From positions 203,940-241,000 of the forward strand of contig JAFQMF010000015.1 of the NCBI GenBank assembly GCA_017396395.1: a stretch of 37,061 nt of DNA, written 5' to 3'. A program made the translations under genes and the position numbers. The notes beneath the pieces are model-generated. The model had not been told where the DNA came from. It did not search any database and was given only the letters and a program-made list of their open reading frames with translations. This document shows, piece after piece, positions 17,807 through 26,639 of the stretch. The stretch comes from Clostridia bacterium. GTDB lineage: Bacteria; Bacillota; Clostridia; RUG12999. Within the stretch, counting starts at the first letter, position 1. Every line of letters begins with the position of its first letter.

Positions 17807-18937
17807 TTATTTTTTAAATTTATTTAAGACTAACATTATGTATCCAAGTAATATTTGCACTCCTAAAGCTGTTAAAAAAACAGTAAGAGGATTATAAGAT
17901 AAATGACTGTATGTTCTAAGGTCAAAATAGGGTTTTAATACAAAATAGGTTGCGCCAAAATGTAAAACAGGTATTATCATCCACAAAAACGGGTCATATA
18001 GCTTGTAGGCTTTTTTTTCGTCATATATAAGACAATCTGCAAGTATTATAATCGGGCAAACTACGCATAAAAGCAGACAGGTGAGTCCGTTGCCGAAAAT
18101 TGACCCTGTATAAACACCGAAAAAAATGGTAACAAGCAGTGCGTTTGATGTAAGACATCCCTTAATACGCGGAAAGGGAGAAGAATTTTTCCGTGATTTT
18201 ATTAAACAGCTAAGCACTGTTATAACTATACATAACAGGCATAAAAAATTAATAAACAAAGAGTAATACTTAAATGAGTTTATAAACCTTGTAAGCTGAG
18301 AAGAGGATATATCCCATATGCAAAATATTTCAAGAAAAATAAATATAAGCCTGAGCAAGGTTGAATTAAAAAGCTGATTATTTTTTTTACTGCTTCCCAT
18401 CAAAGAATCTAATAAGTATAAAATAAGTGATAAACCAAGAAGTGAGAATATCAGCTTAAATAAATTATCGGATGTTTTTAAGAAATTTAATATATCTGAT
18501 AAAAAAGGAATATCCATAAAAAAGGAAAGTAAGATAATTCCCGCAAAAATACCCAGCCATATTATTAAATCTCTTGGCATAAAGCTTCCTTTTTTATCAA
18601 ACAACAGCCAGTCAAGTATAAGCATTATGGGAAGTAATATGCATAATATCCACTTGGAGTTTTCAAAAGCAAAAAACAGGTGTGAATACATTATAAGTAA
18701 AAATGATGAAAGAAGGGTAATTCCTCCTTTGATTTCAATTAAAAAAGCAGGAGAGGTATTTTTCAATGAAAGAATAAACACAGGTATTATGCATAAAAGA
18801 CATAATAAAATAACAGCGGGGGCAAAATGTGCAAGCTGAGAGAATATTGATGTAGTTTCATCGCAATATTCAATCAATCCCCATACAGCAAAAATTATAA
18901 AAGTAAGCCTATATAACAAAGATATATTTTTTTTCAT
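17807..18937 (-). CDS. Membrane protein with two tandem Pr6Pr-like halves
   Basis: A 376-residue integral membrane protein with about twelve hydrophobic segments. The two halves are related: IKGGITLLSSFLLIMY, LILDWLLFDKK and RDLIIWLGIF in the first half line up with IKGCLTSNALLVTIFF, IILADCLIYDEKK and YDPFLWMIIP in the second, and the openings (LLYRLTFIIF and LLRLIFIFLE) also match. The pattern LxDWLLFD followed by [RD]-D-x-x-x-WL is what I associate with the six-helix Pr6Pr (FAR-17a/AIG1-like) family, normally about 200 residues, so this looks like a fused duplication. Function unknown. It has its own promoter and GGGAGG before the ATG, is divergent from pgeF and shares a terminator with the LOG gene. 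Confidence 0.75.
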   Translation of the reverse strand: MKKNISLLYRLTFIIFAVWGLIEYCDETTSIFSQLAHFAPAVILLCLLCIIPVFILSLKNTSPAFLIEIKGGITLLSSFLLIMYSHLFFAFENSKWILCILLPIMLILDWLLFDKKGSFMPRDLIIWLGIFAGIILLSFFMDIPFLSDILNFLKTSDNLFKLIFSLLGLSLILYLLDSLMGSSKKNNQLFNSTLLRLIFIFLEIFCIWDISSSQLTRFINSFKYYSLFINFLCLLCIVITVLSCLIKSRKNSSPFPRIKGCLTSNALLVTIFFGVYTGSIFGNGLTCLLLCVVCPIIILADCLIYDEKKAYKLYDPFLWMIIPVLHFGATYFVLKPYFDLRTYSHLSYNPLTVFLTALGVQILLGYIMLVLNKFKK

Positions 18938-18973
18938 AACTACCTCCCTTAGGTATTTTTATTTCTCTATTAC

Positions 18974-19002
18974 ATTATAATATTTAAAGATATGAAAATC
19001 AA
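18974..19002 (-). promoter_or_regulatory. Promoter of the tandem Pr6Pr-like gene
   Basis: Minus strand: TTGATT (19002-18997), 17-bp spacer, TATAAT (18979-18974), 37 bases before the ATG. Back-to-back with the pgeF promoter. Confidence 0.75.
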
Positions 19003-19020
19003 GAAAAATATTATAATTTG

Positions 19021-19050
19021 TTGACTTTTAAAGGATTAGTATGATAAAAT
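19021..19050 (+). promoter_or_regulatory. Promoter of pgeF
   Basis: TTGACT (19021-19026), 18-bp spacer, TAAAAT (19045-19050), only 17 bases before the start codon. Confidence 0.7.
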
Positions 19051-19066
19051 TTACAGGGTGATTTAT

Positions 19067-19882
19067 ATGAATAAAATGTATTTTGAAGAAATAAACGGAT
19101 GTGTAATTGGCAAAACTACCGATGAAATTATAAATAATAATTTAAATTATGGTTTCTCCACCAGAATAGGAGGAGTAAGCATATACCACCTTTCCTCACT
19201 TAACCTTGGGGTGGGAAGAGGGGATGATATAGATAATGTAAAAGAAAATTATAGAATTTTCTGCTCTGCAATTGGTATAAAGGCTGACAGTGTAACTGTT
19301 CCCAAACAGATACATTCTGATATTATAGTTAAGGTTACACAAAAGGATAAAGGAAAAAGAATCTTTAGAAATACCGATTTGCCTGACTGCGACGGATTTA
19401 TAACTACTGATAAAAATGTGGCATTAGGAATTTTTTATGCTGATTGTACCCCTGTACTTTTGTATGATAACATTAAAAATGTACTGTGTGTTTTGCACTG
19501 CGGATGGCGTGGAACGGTGAGAGGTTTTGCCGAAACGGGAGTTATTACTATGATAAATGATTACGGATGCCGTCCCAAGAATATTCACGCAGTAATCGGT
19601 CCCTGCATAGGTCCCTGCCATTTTGAAGTGGGGGGAGAGGTTGCTTTGGAGTTTCGCAGAGCAAGTTTGGAAAAGTGCATTAAAAACGGAGAAAAAGCAG
19701 AAAAGTATTATATTGATTTAAAAAAAGCAAACAGGGAATATCTTCTTTTTGCAGGAATTGAAAAAGATAATATAACTGTGTCAGAAGAATGTACAGTCTG
19801 CAATACTCATAAATATTTTTCTCACAGAGGATGTGGAGAAAATACAGGCAGAATGGCTATGATTGCACAACTGAAGAAATAA
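19067..19882 (+). CDS. pgeF: Peptidoglycan editing factor / multicopper-oxidase-like purine nucleoside phosphorylase family (YfiH/DUF152)
   Basis: A 271-residue cytosolic protein of the laccase-domain (YfiH) family. The three zinc ligands are visible: H83 in PKQIHSD, C127 in YADCTPVLLYD and H144 in VLHCGWRG; IGPCIGPCHFEVG and the C-terminal EECTVCN...FSHR region also match. Family members have been shown to act as purine nucleoside phosphorylases/adenosine deaminases and, in E. coli, to keep wrong amino acids out of peptidoglycan. I prefer the ATG at 19067, with AGGG 8 bases upstream, over the GTG at 19058, which overlaps that site. It is monocistronic and convergent with htpG. Confidence 0.92.
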   Translation: MNKMYFEEINGCVIGKTTDEIINNNLNYGFSTRIGGVSIYHLSSLNLGVGRGDDIDNVKENYRIFCSAIGIKADSVTVPKQIHSDIIVKVTQKDKGKRIFRNTDLPDCDGFITTDKNVALGIFYADCTPVLLYDNIKNVLCVLHCGWRGTVRGFAETGVITMINDYGCRPKNIHAVIGPCIGPCHFEVGGEVALEFRRASLEKCIKNGEKAEKYYIDLKKANREYLLFAGIEKDNITVSEECTVCNTHKYFSHRGCGENTGRMAMIAQLKK

Positions 19883-19946
19883 TTAAATATAATAAAAACC
19901 CGAACAAAATTTAATTGATTTTGCAGGCAACAAAAGCTAATAAAAA

Positions 19947-19974
19947 TGCGTAGTACCCCCATGGGCACTACGCA
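19947..19974. terminator. Terminator between pgeF and htpG
   Basis: TGCGTAGT (19947-19954) pairs with ACTACGCA (19967-19974), with partial C/G pairing inside. On the minus strand it is followed by TTTTTATT, so it suits htpG best; it may also stop pgeF transcription. Confidence 0.75.
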
Positions 19975-19987
19975 AACTTATTTTATA

Positions 19988-21808
19988 TTATATTTTCTCA
20001 GCAATTTCGCCGGCACGTTTTAAAAAGTCGTTCATACGCTCTGCCGTCATAGCACCCTGAGCAATAGATGCAAGGTCATACACATAATTTACTACCAGTT
20101 CTCTGTTTTCTGTAGCTGTGAGAAGCTTTTTAATTACAGGAGAAGCAGTGTTTACAGTAAGTGTATATTCTTTTTTGAACTGAGGCATATCCATACCGCC
20201 GTTAAACATAGATGCCATTTCCTGCATTCTTCTTGACTGTTCAGAGAGTGTAAGCACAGCAGGGACATCGCTTGTTTTTAAAAGGCTTGCATCGATTTTT
20301 AAAGATTCGTCATTGATTATCTCTTTAAATATCTTTATAATTTCATCCTTTGAAGAATCTGGCGCATCATCCTTTACGGACATTATATTATCAACTGCAG
20401 AATCAATTCTTTCAAATTTTATTCCAGTATTTTTGTATTCAATATAAGAAATAAAGTGAGTGTCAATAGCGTAAGGAAGTTCTAATACACTAATATCCTG
20501 ACTTTTAAACATTTCAATAAAGCTGGTTTGAGTTTCGGGGTTGGAGGTATAATATAAAAGCTTTTCTTCTTTACCTTCAAGATACTCGTTTATAGTCACA
20601 TATTTACCTTCTGTTGTTTTGTAGATTATGCTGTCCTTTACTTTGTCATAAAAGCTTTCATCACGCATACAACCATATTTTATAAAGGGATTTATATCGT
20701 CCCAGTACCCTTCAAACAAAGTACGGTCATTACCAAATAATCCGTTAAGCTTATCGGCAACTTTTTTGGTGATGTGGGCAGAAACCTTCTTAACAAATCC
20801 ATCATTTTGCAAAAAGCTTCTGGAAACATTAAGAGGAATATCGGGACAATCAATACAACCCTTTAAAAGAAGAAGATATTCGGGAATAACCTCTTTCAGG
20901 TTATCTGCTACAAACACCTGATTATTATAAAGTTTTACCTGACCTTCGGCACCTTTAAGCTCGTGATCAATTTTTGGAAAATATAAAATTCCCTTTAAAT
21001 TAAAGGGGAAATCAATATTTAAATGAATCCAGAATAAAGGTTCGTTAAAATCATAAAATACTTTATGATAGAAGTCTTTATATTCCTGCTGGGTACACTG
21101 AGAGGGATTTTTCAGCCAAAGAGGTGCTGTGTCATTTACAGGGGATAAAGGAGTTTCATCTTTACCCTCCTCAGACTTTTTGTTTGCATCTATAACATAA
21201 ATGTTTGTAGGAAGAAAATAGCAGTATTTATTTACAATTTCCATAACCTTAGAATATTCTAAAAACTCTGCACTTTCTTCGTTTATGTTAAGTATAATAT
21301 CAGTACCTCGAGTTTTCTTAGTGCCTTTTTCAATGGAGTATTCAGTTCCGCCGTCACAGGTCCAGTGTACAGCTTCTGCATCCTCCTGATATGAAAGTGT
21401 TTCAATTTCAACGCTTTCTGATACCATAAATGCTGAGTAAAAACCAAGTCCGAAATGACCGATTATATTACCGCTTCCGTCCTCGTCTTTATATTTTTCC
21501 AAAAACTCCTGTGCTCCTGAAAAAGCAACCTGAGCAATATATTTTTCTACTTCCTCTGCTGTCATACCAATACCATTATCAGAGAAAACAAGTTGTTTTT
21601 TCTCTTTATCAACTGATAGAGTAACAGCAAAGCTTTCCTTTTCATCAAGATTTGCTTTGCCCATACCTTCCAGCTTTTTAAGCTTGGAAACAGCATCACA
21701 GCCATTTGAAATAAGCTCACGGATAAAAATATCCTTATCTGAGTAGAGCCATTTTTTTATTACCGGAAAAATATTTTCGGTATTTACTTGAATTTTTCCT
21801 GTTGCCAT
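19988..21808 (-). CDS. htpG: Molecular chaperone HtpG (bacterial Hsp90)
   Basis: A 606-residue Hsp90 homologue, an ATP-dependent cytosolic chaperone dimer. The GHKL ATPase domain shows SNGCDAVSK, DNGIGM and GHFGLGFYSAFM; the middle domain has the conserved SRSFLQND; and the C-terminal dimerisation region ends with AGEIAEKI. It is slightly shorter than E. coli HtpG (624 residues). I chose the ATG at 21808 (MATGKIQVNTE) because AGGAGATG precedes it and the consensus promoter lies upstream; the longer frame begins inside the promoter region of the neighbouring cls gene. No CIRCE-type inverted repeat is seen, so regulation by HrcA is not indicated. Confidence 0.96.
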   Translation of the reverse strand: MATGKIQVNTENIFPVIKKWLYSDKDIFIRELISNGCDAVSKLKKLEGMGKANLDEKESFAVTLSVDKEKKQLVFSDNGIGMTAEEVEKYIAQVAFSGAQEFLEKYKDEDGSGNIIGHFGLGFYSAFMVSESVEIETLSYQEDAEAVHWTCDGGTEYSIEKGTKKTRGTDIILNINEESAEFLEYSKVMEIVNKYCYFLPTNIYVIDANKKSEEGKDETPLSPVNDTAPLWLKNPSQCTQQEYKDFYHKVFYDFNEPLFWIHLNIDFPFNLKGILYFPKIDHELKGAEGQVKLYNNQVFVADNLKEVIPEYLLLLKGCIDCPDIPLNVSRSFLQNDGFVKKVSAHITKKVADKLNGLFGNDRTLFEGYWDDINPFIKYGCMRDESFYDKVKDSIIYKTTEGKYVTINEYLEGKEEKLLYYTSNPETQTSFIEMFKSQDISVLELPYAIDTHFISYIEYKNTGIKFERIDSAVDNIMSVKDDAPDSSKDEIIKIFKEIINDESLKIDASLLKTSDVPAVLTLSEQSRRMQEMASMFNGGMDMPQFKKEYTLTVNTASPVIKKLLTATENRELVVNYVYDLASIAQGAMTAERMNDFLKRAGEIAEKI

Positions 21809-21841
21809 TTTAATTACATCTCCTGTGTATTTTTTTAGAAT

Positions 21842-21870
21842 ATTATACATCAAAGGAAGTAAAATGTCAA
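21842..21870 (-). promoter_or_regulatory. Consensus promoter of htpG
   Basis: Minus strand: TTGACA (21870-21865), 17-bp spacer, TATAAT (21847-21842), 33 bases before the ATG. Confidence 0.9.
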
Positions 21871-21881
21871 ATGCCCATAAG

Positions 21882-21910
21882 TTGACAAAAACAGGGTAAG
21901 GTAGTATAAT
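21882..21910 (+). promoter_or_regulatory. Consensus promoter of the cardiolipin synthase gene
   Basis: TTGACA (21882-21887), 17-bp spacer, TATAAT (21905-21910). Its -35 lies 12 bases from the divergent htpG -35. Confidence 0.9.
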
Positions 21911-21945
21911 TTCTTTACATAAATTCTGAAAAAGGAGGCAGTAAA

Positions 21946-23472
21946 ATGAGAAAATTTTTCTCCACACAGACATTTAAACTTGGATTATTGATATTTATAC
22001 AGATAGTGGCAGTTTTACTGCTGATTTTCAATGCACTTAGTTTCCAGGGAGTGATATATAATACTGCAGTTATTTTTGGCGGACTTATCGGTATATCAAT
22101 ATTTGGAAAAGATGACTTAAACCCTGTATATAAGCTTTTGTGGATATGTATAATTGCTGTTCTTCCTTTTTTGGGTGCTGTTATTTATCTTTTGTGGGGG
22201 GATAGGAAAATTGCAAAAAAGAAAGCAGGAGAAATAAATAAAGCAGTTACGGCTTGTAAAGAGGCAAGAGAAAAATATAAACATACAGTAAGCCCTGATA
22301 TTTTAGAAGGGGGAGAAAAAGCAAGTGCAAAATATCTCCTTTATACGGCTGATTCTCCTGTCTATGAAAATACTCTCACTGAGTATTATTCTTGTGGTGA
22401 GGACTTTTTTAAAAGTTTAACCTGTGAACTTGAAAAAGCTGAAAAGTTTATTTTTATGGAATATTTTATTATAAAAAATGGTTATATGTGGGATAAAATA
22501 TATAATATTTTAGAGAAAAAAGCAAAGGCAGGAGTAGATATAAGGATTGTTTATGATTCCTTTGGCAGTGTAATTGATTTCCCTGAGAATTTTCGTAAAA
22601 ATATGCAAGACTTAGGTATAAAATGTTATGTATTTAACCCAATGAAATTTTCCTGGAAAATTACTGATTATACCTTTTTAAACCACAGGGACCACAGAAA
22701 AATTTGTGTTATTGACGGAAATGTAGGCTTTACCGGCGGTATAAATATTTCAGATGAATATATAAACAAAATAAATCTTCACGGGCATTGGAAGGATACA
22801 GCTGTTATGCTGAAGGGAGAAGGGGTATATTCATTTACCACAACCTTCCTTAAAATGTGGGAATTTGTTACTAAGACGAATGAAAATTATTTAAAGTATA
22901 TACCAACAAAAAAATATCAGGGTGACGGGTATGTTCAGGCATATGACGATTCTCCTCTTGATGTGGAAAATGTGTCTGAAAACAGTTATTTTAATGTGAT
23001 TTATCATGCAAGGAAATACGTTTATATTGCAACCCCTTACCTTGTAATTGATAACGAAATGGTAACAACGCTTTCTCTTGCTGCAAAAAGTGGAGTAGAT
23101 GTGCGTATTATTACTCCGGGTATCCCTGATAAAAAGTATGTATATTATTTAACCCAAAGCTTTTACCCTGAACTTATCAGGGCAGGAGTAAGAATTTTTG
23201 AATATACACCAGGTTTTATTCATGCAAAAATGTTTATCCGAGATGATGAGCAGGCAATAGTGGGAAGTGCAAATCTTGATTATAGAAGCTTGTATCTGCA
23301 TTTCGAAAATTGCTGTGCCTTATATGGAGGCAAAATAATATGTGATATAAAGAAAGATTTTGATAACATCTTTAAAGATTGTCATGAAATAACACACGAG
23401 GATATAAAAAAAGTACCAAGATGGAAAAGGATAATCCAGTTGTTTTTAAAGTTTTTAGCACCTGTTATGTAA
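21946..23472 (+). CDS. cls: Cardiolipin synthase (phospholipase D family)
   Basis: A 508-residue membrane enzyme that condenses two phosphatidylglycerols into cardiolipin and glycerol. Two N-terminal membrane spans (about residues 12-35 and 62-85, the PLDc_N region, with VYKLLWICIIAVLPFLGAV) precede two PLD catalytic motifs: H250-x-K252-x4-D257 in DHRKICVIDG and H426-x-K428-x4-D433 in HAKMFIRDD, each followed by a GG or GS-x-N element. Length and layout are typical of Firmicutes Cls. AAAAAGGAGG sits before the ATG. It is monocistronic, with a terminator shared with the convergent portal-like gene. Confidence 0.95.
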   Translation: MRKFFSTQTFKLGLLIFIQIVAVLLLIFNALSFQGVIYNTAVIFGGLIGISIFGKDDLNPVYKLLWICIIAVLPFLGAVIYLLWGDRKIAKKKAGEINKAVTACKEAREKYKHTVSPDILEGGEKASAKYLLYTADSPVYENTLTEYYSCGEDFFKSLTCELEKAEKFIFMEYFIIKNGYMWDKIYNILEKKAKAGVDIRIVYDSFGSVIDFPENFRKNMQDLGIKCYVFNPMKFSWKITDYTFLNHRDHRKICVIDGNVGFTGGINISDEYINKINLHGHWKDTAVMLKGEGVYSFTTTFLKMWEFVTKTNENYLKYIPTKKYQGDGYVQAYDDSPLDVENVSENSYFNVIYHARKYVYIATPYLVIDNEMVTTLSLAAKSGVDVRIITPGIPDKKYVYYLTQSFYPELIRAGVRIFEYTPGFIHAKMFIRDDEQAIVGSANLDYRSLYLHFENCCALYGGKIICDIKKDFDNIFKDCHEITHEDIKKVPRWKRIIQLFLKFLAPVM

Positions 23473-23504
23473 AAAGCTGAAGAAATTTTTCTTCAGCTTT
23501 TTTT
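23471..23504. terminator. Bidirectional terminator between cls and the portal-like gene
   Basis: AAAAAGCTGAAGAA (23471-23484) pairs with TTCTTCAGCTTTTT (23489-23502), with T-runs on both exits. Confidence 0.92.
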
Positions 23505-23511
23505 GTTTTTA

Positions 23512-25125
23512 TTACTGAACTGAAGCAGTGGCTGCCTTTGCTTCAAATTCTTCCTTTTGTTTTTTTATCTCACATATAAGCTTGTCTTTTCCTTCAAAGC
23601 TCATCATTTCAAGTGCCATTATTGCCTGAGAGGAATTTTCAGGATTAAACATTCCCATTTTATAAAAATCAAGTGCAGTTTGATTTTGGCTGACTCTTGA
23701 AAACGGGTTGGTTTTTTCAGGCTGTACCCGTACATCAAATACAGGTGCAAATTTTTGATTTTTCAAGGAAATATTTTTATTTGAATATTTTACATATTTA
23801 ATATTTCCGCCTGTACCTGTAATACGGAACTTTCTTTCATTGTCAAAAAACTGACGTATAAGCTCTATACACATATAAATAATCTTAGAATATGTTTCAT
23901 ATCCGTCATTTATAATATCTCGTGTAAGCTTACTGCCCGCTTCCTGTAGAGCAACAATAGCACCATATGCGGTTACACCGCCATAAGTACTGCCTTGATT
24001 GAAATCTCTGTTTCCCAGCACCTCTTTAAGCTCGGCAATTTTATTGTTACGATGTGCAATAATGTAACTGTCCAGAGGATGAGCCTGGAATTCCTTAACA
24101 TTATCCTCCCTTATGCTTCCTGCACAGTGAATAACATCCTTTGAAAGGTCAAGTAGTTCATTTTCATTGACACCTCCGCCGTCCCTTACCATCCATCTGA
24201 TTTTACCTGATATTAAAGCATTTTTTGAAATAATATAGTCCAGCTTGTCAATGTAGCTTTGAGAATTTTTTGCAATATCAATAAGGCCAAAACCGCAGGG
24301 TGTTGATTCTATGGGATAAAGAGAATCAAATATTACAGGATACATTCCATGGTCATATAGACCTCTTGTTGCGGTAGATTGTCTGTCCTCACTGCTGTCA
24401 AGAATAGTATCTCCTGCAAATTTTGTCATATGAAGAATAGTTTTTCCATCAGGTGATTTAACTTTATAGTAGCAATCAACAACCATAGTTTTTTCTGAAT
24501 TATCCACAGAATTATCCCGTAAGCGGAGAGTAATCATTCCGCTGTGACTTACAGAATTTTTAATAAAGGGATAGGTCTGCTCAAGCTGTCTGTTTGATAC
24601 CATATTTACTATAAACAGATATTCTGAGTCCTGAATATCTTCAATTCCCGGTTCCCAGAACAAATTTAAAATATCCAGCTTACGAATATCAATATCTCCG
24701 TTGCCGTTATTTAAATCAGGGTTATAAAAAACGCCGTAAACTGCAGTTCCGTTTTTCAGCTTATTCCATATAACACTGCTGTAGGTTTTTCTGAAATTTG
24801 TTTTTTCAAGCTGAAAAGGAAGTATTTTTGAAAGCATTTCTGCTTCAGCCTCGTCATTTTCTTCTCTTGCAAGAATATTAGGAAAAGGAAAACTATCCAT
24901 AATTTCTGCATGCTTTGTAGCAATAGCGTTGAAAAGAAAAGCTGTAACAGGCTCGTTTATATCCTGTTGCTCCGGAGTGGAAATAAGCTTCCAATGTTCC
25001 GATTTGTACCATTTCTCGTTTTCTGTAATGCGGGTATCAAGCTCGCTTTTATATGCCATATAGTCGCTTAATTTTTCCTGCATAACCTTTAGTCTGTCGG
25101 TAGTAATTTTAGTTGCCTTATTCAT
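23512..25125 (-). CDS. Phage portal-like protein (orphan)
   Basis: A 537-residue soluble protein resembling the P22-like phage portal group, the ring through which DNA enters a capsid. Recognisable features are an acidic helical N-terminus (NEKWYKSEHWKL), AVYGVFYNPDLNNGNGDIDI, NLFWEPGIEDIQDSEYLF, DHGMYPVIFDSLYPIE followed by GFGLIDIAKNSQSYID, and TAYGAIVALQEAGSKL. These are patterns I associate with clostridial portal annotations rather than a family match I can compute. The ATG at 25125 has AAAGGAGGAAGA upstream; the longer frame from 25161 does not. No terminase, protease, capsid or tail gene is nearby, and it sits between cls and spoIVA with normal host signals, so it is not part of a visible prophage. 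Confidence 0.7.
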   Translation of the reverse strand: MNKATKITTDRLKVMQEKLSDYMAYKSELDTRITENEKWYKSEHWKLISTPEQQDINEPVTAFLFNAIATKHAEIMDSFPFPNILAREENDEAEAEMLSKILPFQLEKTNFRKTYSSVIWNKLKNGTAVYGVFYNPDLNNGNGDIDIRKLDILNLFWEPGIEDIQDSEYLFIVNMVSNRQLEQTYPFIKNSVSHSGMITLRLRDNSVDNSEKTMVVDCYYKVKSPDGKTILHMTKFAGDTILDSSEDRQSTATRGLYDHGMYPVIFDSLYPIESTPCGFGLIDIAKNSQSYIDKLDYIISKNALISGKIRWMVRDGGGVNENELLDLSKDVIHCAGSIREDNVKEFQAHPLDSYIIAHRNNKIAELKEVLGNRDFNQGSTYGGVTAYGAIVALQEAGSKLTRDIINDGYETYSKIIYMCIELIRQFFDNERKFRITGTGGNIKYVKYSNKNISLKNQKFAPVFDVRVQPEKTNPFSRVSQNQTALDFYKMGMFNPENSSQAIMALEMMSFEGKDKLICEIKKQKEEFEAKAATASVQ

Positions 25126-25166
25126 TCTTCCTCCTTTTTTCGGGATTTTTGTGTTTCGCAAAGCAT

Positions 25167-25194
25167 TTTATAACACTGATATATCATTTTTCAA
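25167..25194 (-). promoter_or_regulatory. Likely promoter of the portal-like gene
   Basis: Minus strand: TTGAAA (25194-25189), 16-bp spacer, TATAAA (25172-25167), 41 bases before the start codon. Confidence 0.55.
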
Positions 25195-25303
25195 GGGGGG
25201 GTTTAAAAAATCCACATTTTATAAAAAATTTAAACTTTCAAAAATTGGAATTTTCAGCAATTTTAATAAAGTTATCTAAAAATTACGACAAAATATTCCA
25301 TTG

Positions 25304-25333
25304 GAATAATTTACAATATGTCCGCATATAGAT
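25304..25333 (+). promoter_or_regulatory. Candidate SigE-type promoter of spoIVA
   Basis: GAATAAT (25304-25310), 14-bp spacer, then CATATAGAT (25325-25333), 30 bases before the ATG. This resembles the mother-cell sigma-E pattern (AT-rich -35, 14-15 bp, CATA-type -10) that controls spoIVA in Bacillus. No convincing SigA promoter is present. Confidence 0.45.
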
Positions 25334-25363
25334 TTACAAACTTAAATTACGGGAGGAGATTTT

Positions 25364-26593
25364 ATGAATATCTATAGTGATATTGCAGAAAGAACTCAAG
25401 GGGATATATACATTGGCGTAGTAGGTCCTGTAAGAACAGGAAAATCAACCTTTATAAAGAAATTTATGGACACGATGGTTATCCCGAATATTGATAACGC
25501 ATTTAAGAAAGAAAGGGCAACTGACGAGCTTCCTCAAAGTGCCGCAGGAAAAACAATTATGACCACTGAGCCAAAATTTGTTCCAAATGAAGCGGTTAAT
25601 ATAAAATTTGGGGACGCTAACTGCAATATCCGTCTTATCGATTGTGTTGGGTATATGGTGGAAGGTGCAATCGGAGGGGTAGAGGAGGATATGCCCAGAA
25701 TGGTTCAGACGCCTTGGCATAATGAACCTATTCCTTTTAATGAAGCCGCTGAAACTGGTACAAGAAAGGTTATATGCGAACATTCAACAATTGGACTTGT
25801 TATTACAACAGACGGAAGTATTACAGAGCTTCCCAGAGAAGAGTATGAAAAGGCTGAAGAAAGAGTAATAAATGAGCTTAAAGAAATTAATAAGCCGTTT
25901 GTTCTTATTTTAAATACCGTTACTCCAAACAGCGAAAAGACTCTTAACCTAAAAGAGGATATGGAAAAAAAGTATGGTGTTCCTGTAGTTGTTTTGTCCT
26001 GTGCCGATATGACAGAAAAGGATTTTTCAAAAGTGCTAGAAAAGGTACTGTACGAATTTCCACTTACAGAAATCGGCATAGATTTTCCTTCATGGTTAGA
26101 GGTTCTTCCAACAGAGGATGAGCTTAAAAGGGGAATATATGACAGCATTATTGAAAGTCTTCGCTGTGTGCGTAAAATACGGGAGGCAATTGAGGCTTCC
26201 AAAAAAATTGAACAGTATGATTTTGCTAAGCAGGTTAATATTACAGGGGCGGATTTGGGCACAGGAAAAGTAAGAATATCTATAATTCCTCCAAGTGAGC
26301 TGTTTTATAATGTAATTTGCAGAGAAACAGGATTTAAAATTGATAATGAAGAAAAACTTTTGTCCCTTCTTATTGAATTAAAGGATGTAAAAAAACAGTT
26401 TGATAAATTTGAATACGCTTTAAAAGAGGTTGATGCAAAAGGCTACGGAATTGTTGCACCGACTATTGATGAGCTGTCCTTAGAAGAACCTGAAATAGTA
26501 AAACAGGGCAATCGTTTTGGGGTAAGACTTAAAGCGTCTGCACCTTCCATACATATAATGTGTAACAAACCCAAGTTCTTAAAAACCGCATAA
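25364..26593 (+). CDS. spoIVA: Stage IV sporulation protein A, C-terminally truncated
   Basis: SpoIVA is the ATP-hydrolysing cytoskeletal protein that coats the forespore and anchors the spore coat. The opening (DIAERTQGDIYIGVVGPVRTGKSTF) has Walker A GPVRTGKS at residues 21-28; DELPQSAAGKTIMTTEPKFVPN, LIDCVGY, GTRKVI-x-EHSTIG and EPEIVKQGNRFGVRLKASAPSIHIM all match the family closely. GGGAGGAG precedes the ATG. The protein stops at 409 residues. Homologues of about 490 residues continue after SAPSIH with a region ending in a Gly-rich, hydrophobic tail; here 12 unrelated residues (ending FLKTA) and a stop replace it. The missing part is needed in Bacillus for attachment to the forespore surface, so function is doubtful. 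The loss lies where accessory DNA begins. Confidence 0.9.
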   Translation: MNIYSDIAERTQGDIYIGVVGPVRTGKSTFIKKFMDTMVIPNIDNAFKKERATDELPQSAAGKTIMTTEPKFVPNEAVNIKFGDANCNIRLIDCVGYMVEGAIGGVEEDMPRMVQTPWHNEPIPFNEAAETGTRKVICEHSTIGLVITTDGSITELPREEYEKAEERVINELKEINKPFVLILNTVTPNSEKTLNLKEDMEKKYGVPVVVLSCADMTEKDFSKVLEKVLYEFPLTEIGIDFPSWLEVLPTEDELKRGIYDSIIESLRCVRKIREAIEASKKIEQYDFAKQVNITGADLGTGKVRISIIPPSELFYNVICRETGFKIDNEEKLLSLLIELKDVKKQFDKFEYALKEVDAKGYGIVAPTIDELSLEEPEIVKQGNRFGVRLKASAPSIHIMCNKPKFLKTA

Positions 26594-26606
26594 AATGGGC
26601 ATTTTA

Positions 26607-26639
26607 AAAAATCACAGACTGGTTAGGTCTGTGATTTTT
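26607..26639. terminator. Bidirectional terminator after truncated spoIVA
   Basis: A 13-bp stem AAAAATCACAGAC (26607-26619) with GTCTGTGATTTTT (26627-26639) and a 7-base loop. Its core AATCACAGAC/GTCTGTGATT is identical to the terminator at 27893-27930. Confidence 0.9.

Noticed and set aside
25705-26262. 185-codon open frame on the minus strand
   Set aside because: It lies antisense inside spoIVA, whose frame has clear family motifs; no ribosome binding site or recognisable product.
23512-26593. Prophage around the portal-like gene
   Set aside because: No terminase, capsid, tail, integrase or lysis genes on either side; the neighbours are cls and spoIVA.
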